Of a stretch of 64,000 nucleotides of DNA, positions 61,650-64,000 are shown one piece after another. This DNA comes from Tenebrio molitor (taxonomy: Eukaryota; Arthropoda; Insecta; Coleoptera; Tenebrionidae): assembly GCF_963966145.1 (NCBI RefSeq), contig NC_091049.1:21142001-21206000 (forward strand). The letters run 5' to 3'. The first letter of the stretch is position 1. Each line of letters begins with the position of its first letter. The notes under the pieces were generated by a model. It saw nothing but the letters and a program-made list of their open reading frames with translations, had not been told where the DNA came from and made no database searches. A program made the position numbers and the translations under genes.

Positions 61650-62640
61650 TATTGCGAAGGCTGATTAAAATTATGGTATTTATTTTAATAACGTCACCAA
61701 CTAAACCATCCATTATAAATAAAAATATTATTTACGTTTAACAAAATCAAAAAGCGTAACGTGGTGTTAAATTTTATATGATTAGGATTATTTTAAAACA
61801 AATTTTCGTTGCGTTTTATAACAAGTTGTTGCTCAAAAGAAGACGGAAGTTTTAGCAAAATATTTCTTTAAACTGACAGTCTGACAGACGTCCAAATCAA
61901 AATATAAAGTAAACCAAAAATAACTTTTTTGGCACCCTTAATGAAAATGGTTATTTTATGTACCTACTCAAAAGAGGACGAAAATTAACTCTTTTTCGAA
62001 CGCACTTTTTCGGACACTGAGCGTGGCGCCGTTTGTTGGTCTGTTTACTAAGTTAGCAACGAAACCGACAAAGCCGATAATTGTCCTGTCACCATAAATT
62101 ACAACTTCTATTGCAAATAGTAAATTTCTAGTTTTGTTGGCAAGTTCATAACAAATATTTGCAAAAAAGGATAATATGTATTAATCAATTTATCTATTTG
62201 ATAAAGGTAGATACAAAATAAATTTGTAATTTTTCCAAGGATGTCTTTTGTTTTGCAGTTCATGCGGTCGTGTAAAAAATTTAATGTGCACCTCTGCTAA
62301 AAAGTGCCTTTTTCTAGCCTCGGCTGCGCCTCGTCCAGATGCACTTTTTGACCTTGATACACAAATAACTATTTCAAACAAGGCCATTGTTTTTGAAAGA
62401 CTCAGTGTGTCACCCAATCCCATTATAATTTTGGTGGCATCCTGTGCTTATACATGTTATTATCTCAAAAAAAATATTTTTATAATGTTATATTTAAATT
62501 TTGTCAAATTATTCAACGTTTCGTTTGTTAATAATAATTTACTTGATAATTATTTTTATAATTTTACACATAAAAGCGTCACCGAACCATTTCCTTCCCA
62601 GTTTCAAATTAACACTTGTGGACGACTAATCTGCACCAAC
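61650..62640. other. Divergent OBP-d/OBP-e intergenic region
   Basis: About 1 kb without a gene. A short GC-rich stem (AAAAAGTGC...GCCTCGGCTGCGCCTC...GCACTTTTT) lies at about 62298-62350. CATAAAAG at about 62570 may serve as the TATA element of OBP-e. Confidence 0.45.
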
Positions 62641-63113
62641 ATGACAAAAATGTTGAATACGTGGAGCTTAAGTCTCTTACTTTTTTACATCACGTGGACG
62701 ACCGCCCTAGACAAAAAGGTAAGATATAAAATGTTCTGTCTTATAAGTAACTAATTACGAGTATATTTTTTCAGGCGTTGCGCGAAAAACTAATGTCCGA
62801 TCAAGACTTCGTCGCTGTGAGAGATAAATGTTTGAGTACTGTGGGTTTGACTGAAGATGAATTGAAATCCAATGTGGATACGAGCGATGTTTCTGAAAAT
62901 GTGTTGTGCTTTCTTAAGTGTATTCAGCAAGAACGAGGTTTTATAGATGAAACAGGATCGATCCATTTGGAAACCCTTCGCAATTCGCCACATTTTACTG
63001 CTTTAACTGAAGACGAACAAAATAAAATACTTCAGTGTGTTGAAGGTGTTGCCAAGGTAGAGACGTGTCAAGATGTCGCCCCATTGGTAGAATGTTTGCA
63101 TAATATCGAATAA
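62641..63113 (+). CDS. Odorant-binding protein, classic six-Cys (OBP-e)
   Basis: Exon 1 is 62641-62718 (MTKMLNTWSLSLLLFYITWT..., a signal peptide), a 56-nt intron in phase 0 (AAAAAG|GTAAGA, TTTTTTCAG), then exon 2 at 62775-63113; 138 aa. Cysteines: DKC, LCFLKC, QCVEG and TCQDVAPLVEC, the classic spacing. A second in-frame ATG (MLNTW) three codons on could also start translation; both give a good signal peptide. AATAAA at 63165-63170. Paralogue of OBP-d, transcribed away from it. Confidence 0.9.
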
Positions 63114-63503
63114 CCTGTAACGCAATATGTCTTAAAAATTTGCATCAACAAAATTAAAGTTATAAATAAAATGAACATTGAATAATATTTATCCAACACC
63201 TGTTTATTATGAAGTCATAATAATGCCGATTTTGAATATATAATGAGGTCTATAAAACACTAGTGGACTTATGCACTGTTTTTATAATTCAGTGAGTTTA
63301 GAGAGAATTGAACAGTTTATTGAACATCAAAAAGAATAAGCACTGTTACAGAAGGAGGTGTTGGATAAAACAATGTATTACATTCGTGCCTTAACGACAA
63401 ATAAGTCACTTGTATAATAAATAGCTATTTCGTGTTCGTTTCCTAGGATACATAACGTAAAAAATGGTATATAACTAAATATACACCTAAATTTTTTCAT
63501 TTA

Positions 63504-63698
63504 TACAGGGTGCCTCAACTAAGATTTTCGAGTCTAGTATCTCGGTTATTTGTCAACGGATTTTTGTGAAATTTAACGTGCAGATATTTTAGACAGTGAA
63601 GAGTAAAATCCCATTAATGCAACACAAGTCTTAAAAACGTAATTTTTAAAAATTTAAGATTTATATCAAAAAATTGATCGTCAATAAGACACCCTGTA
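63504..63698. mobile_element. TACAGGG MITE, 0.2 kb
   Basis: Inverted ends TACAGGGTGCCTCAACTAAG and AATAAGACACCCTGTA; TA-flanked, 195 bp, non-coding. The arms are short compared with the other members. Confidence 0.8.
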
Positions 63699-63924
63699 TA
63701 CCTAACTTGACATTTGTTAAAGATAACATCAAAATCTCTAATTAATTAATGTTTTTCAAGATTTTGCATAAATGAACACGACAAATCGCATGATATGCTC
63801 GTTCACAAGACATGTTGTCGAACTCGTTCCTTTAGAGCACTCTTCGCTGCGCTCATCGTACCCTAAACTCTTTCTTTCGACAATAGACTCTCTTGTGCAA
63901 CTCGTATAACAATATATGTATGTT

Positions 63925-64000
63925 AAAAGACGCAGAATTTAAAAACTGTTTGACGTCTTTTTGCATTTTTCAACAATTAATACTATGCATTTTATGAATT
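63925..64000 (+). mobile_element. Partial MITE of the 53.06-kb family, cut by the window edge
   Basis: GTTAAAAGACGCAGAATTTAAAAACTGTTTGACGTC... through CATTTTATGAATT follows the right arm of the element at 53.39-53.50 kb in the same orientation. It continues past the window. Confidence 0.75.

Noticed and set aside
62248..62754. 168-codon plus-strand open frame over the OBP-e start
   Set aside because: It reads through a GC-rich hairpin and into the OBP-e signal exon and intron in frame by chance; the ATG at 62641 with a signal peptide is the sensible start.

Overview
The window is insect nuclear DNA, most likely from a beetle (Coleoptera; a tenebrionid-like genome would fit, but nothing here fixes the species). 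Evidence: split genes with 45-60 nt introns, classic six-cysteine odorant-binding proteins (OBPs), ModSP-like modular serine proteases, an insect fatty acyl-CoA reductase, an AT-rich background, and very many inverted-repeat elements that begin TACAGGG. It is not bacterial or viral: I see no operons, CRISPR or Shine-Dalgarno sites.

Layout. 1.5-4.9 kb: three small secreted OBP genes (one on -, two on +). 5.1-8.1 kb: an unrecognised helical protein gene, then 66 nt further on the beta subunit of mitochondrial processing peptidase (six exons). 9.5-9.8 kb: a full-length 7SL (SRP) RNA gene. 11.3-18 kb: a broken mariner-like element split by two insertions, the second a complete hAT element with intact transposase, terminal inverted repeats and an 8-bp target duplication. 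20.6-24.6 kb and 36.2-40.2 kb: two complete paralogous genes of 17 exons, each encoding a protein of about 894 residues with two consecutive [CCP - Cys-rich (wonton-like) - trypsin-like] modules. The first protease domain has an intact His/Asp/Ser triad. The second has Ser replaced by Ala in both copies, making a built-in pseudoprotease. Between them lie a second intact hAT transposase gene (- strand), a THAP-bearing remnant, a GC-rich block and a broken LINE with a restriction-like endonuclease. 45.9-49.0 kb: a seven-exon fatty acyl-CoA reductase with a 1-kb foldback element in intron 3. 49-53.5 kb: LINE ORF1 remnant, a 2.6-kb long-TIR element and MITEs. 53.65-55.2 kb: a REXO1-like DEDDh exonuclease (- strand). 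56-61 kb: repeats and a jockey-like LINE scrap. 61.1-63.1 kb: two further OBPs, divergently transcribed.

How the genes relate. The OBP groups at the two ends share one plan: a short signal-peptide exon, a phase-0 intron, then one main exon. They look like two clusters separated by later insertions and unrelated housekeeping genes. The tandem proteases resemble the C-terminal half of ModSP/HP14-type initiators of Toll and melanization cascades, but lack LDLa repeats and carry a duplicated module. Exon-intron models were built by hand from splice sites and frame continuity; coordinates run from start codon to stop codon and exons are listed in the evidence.
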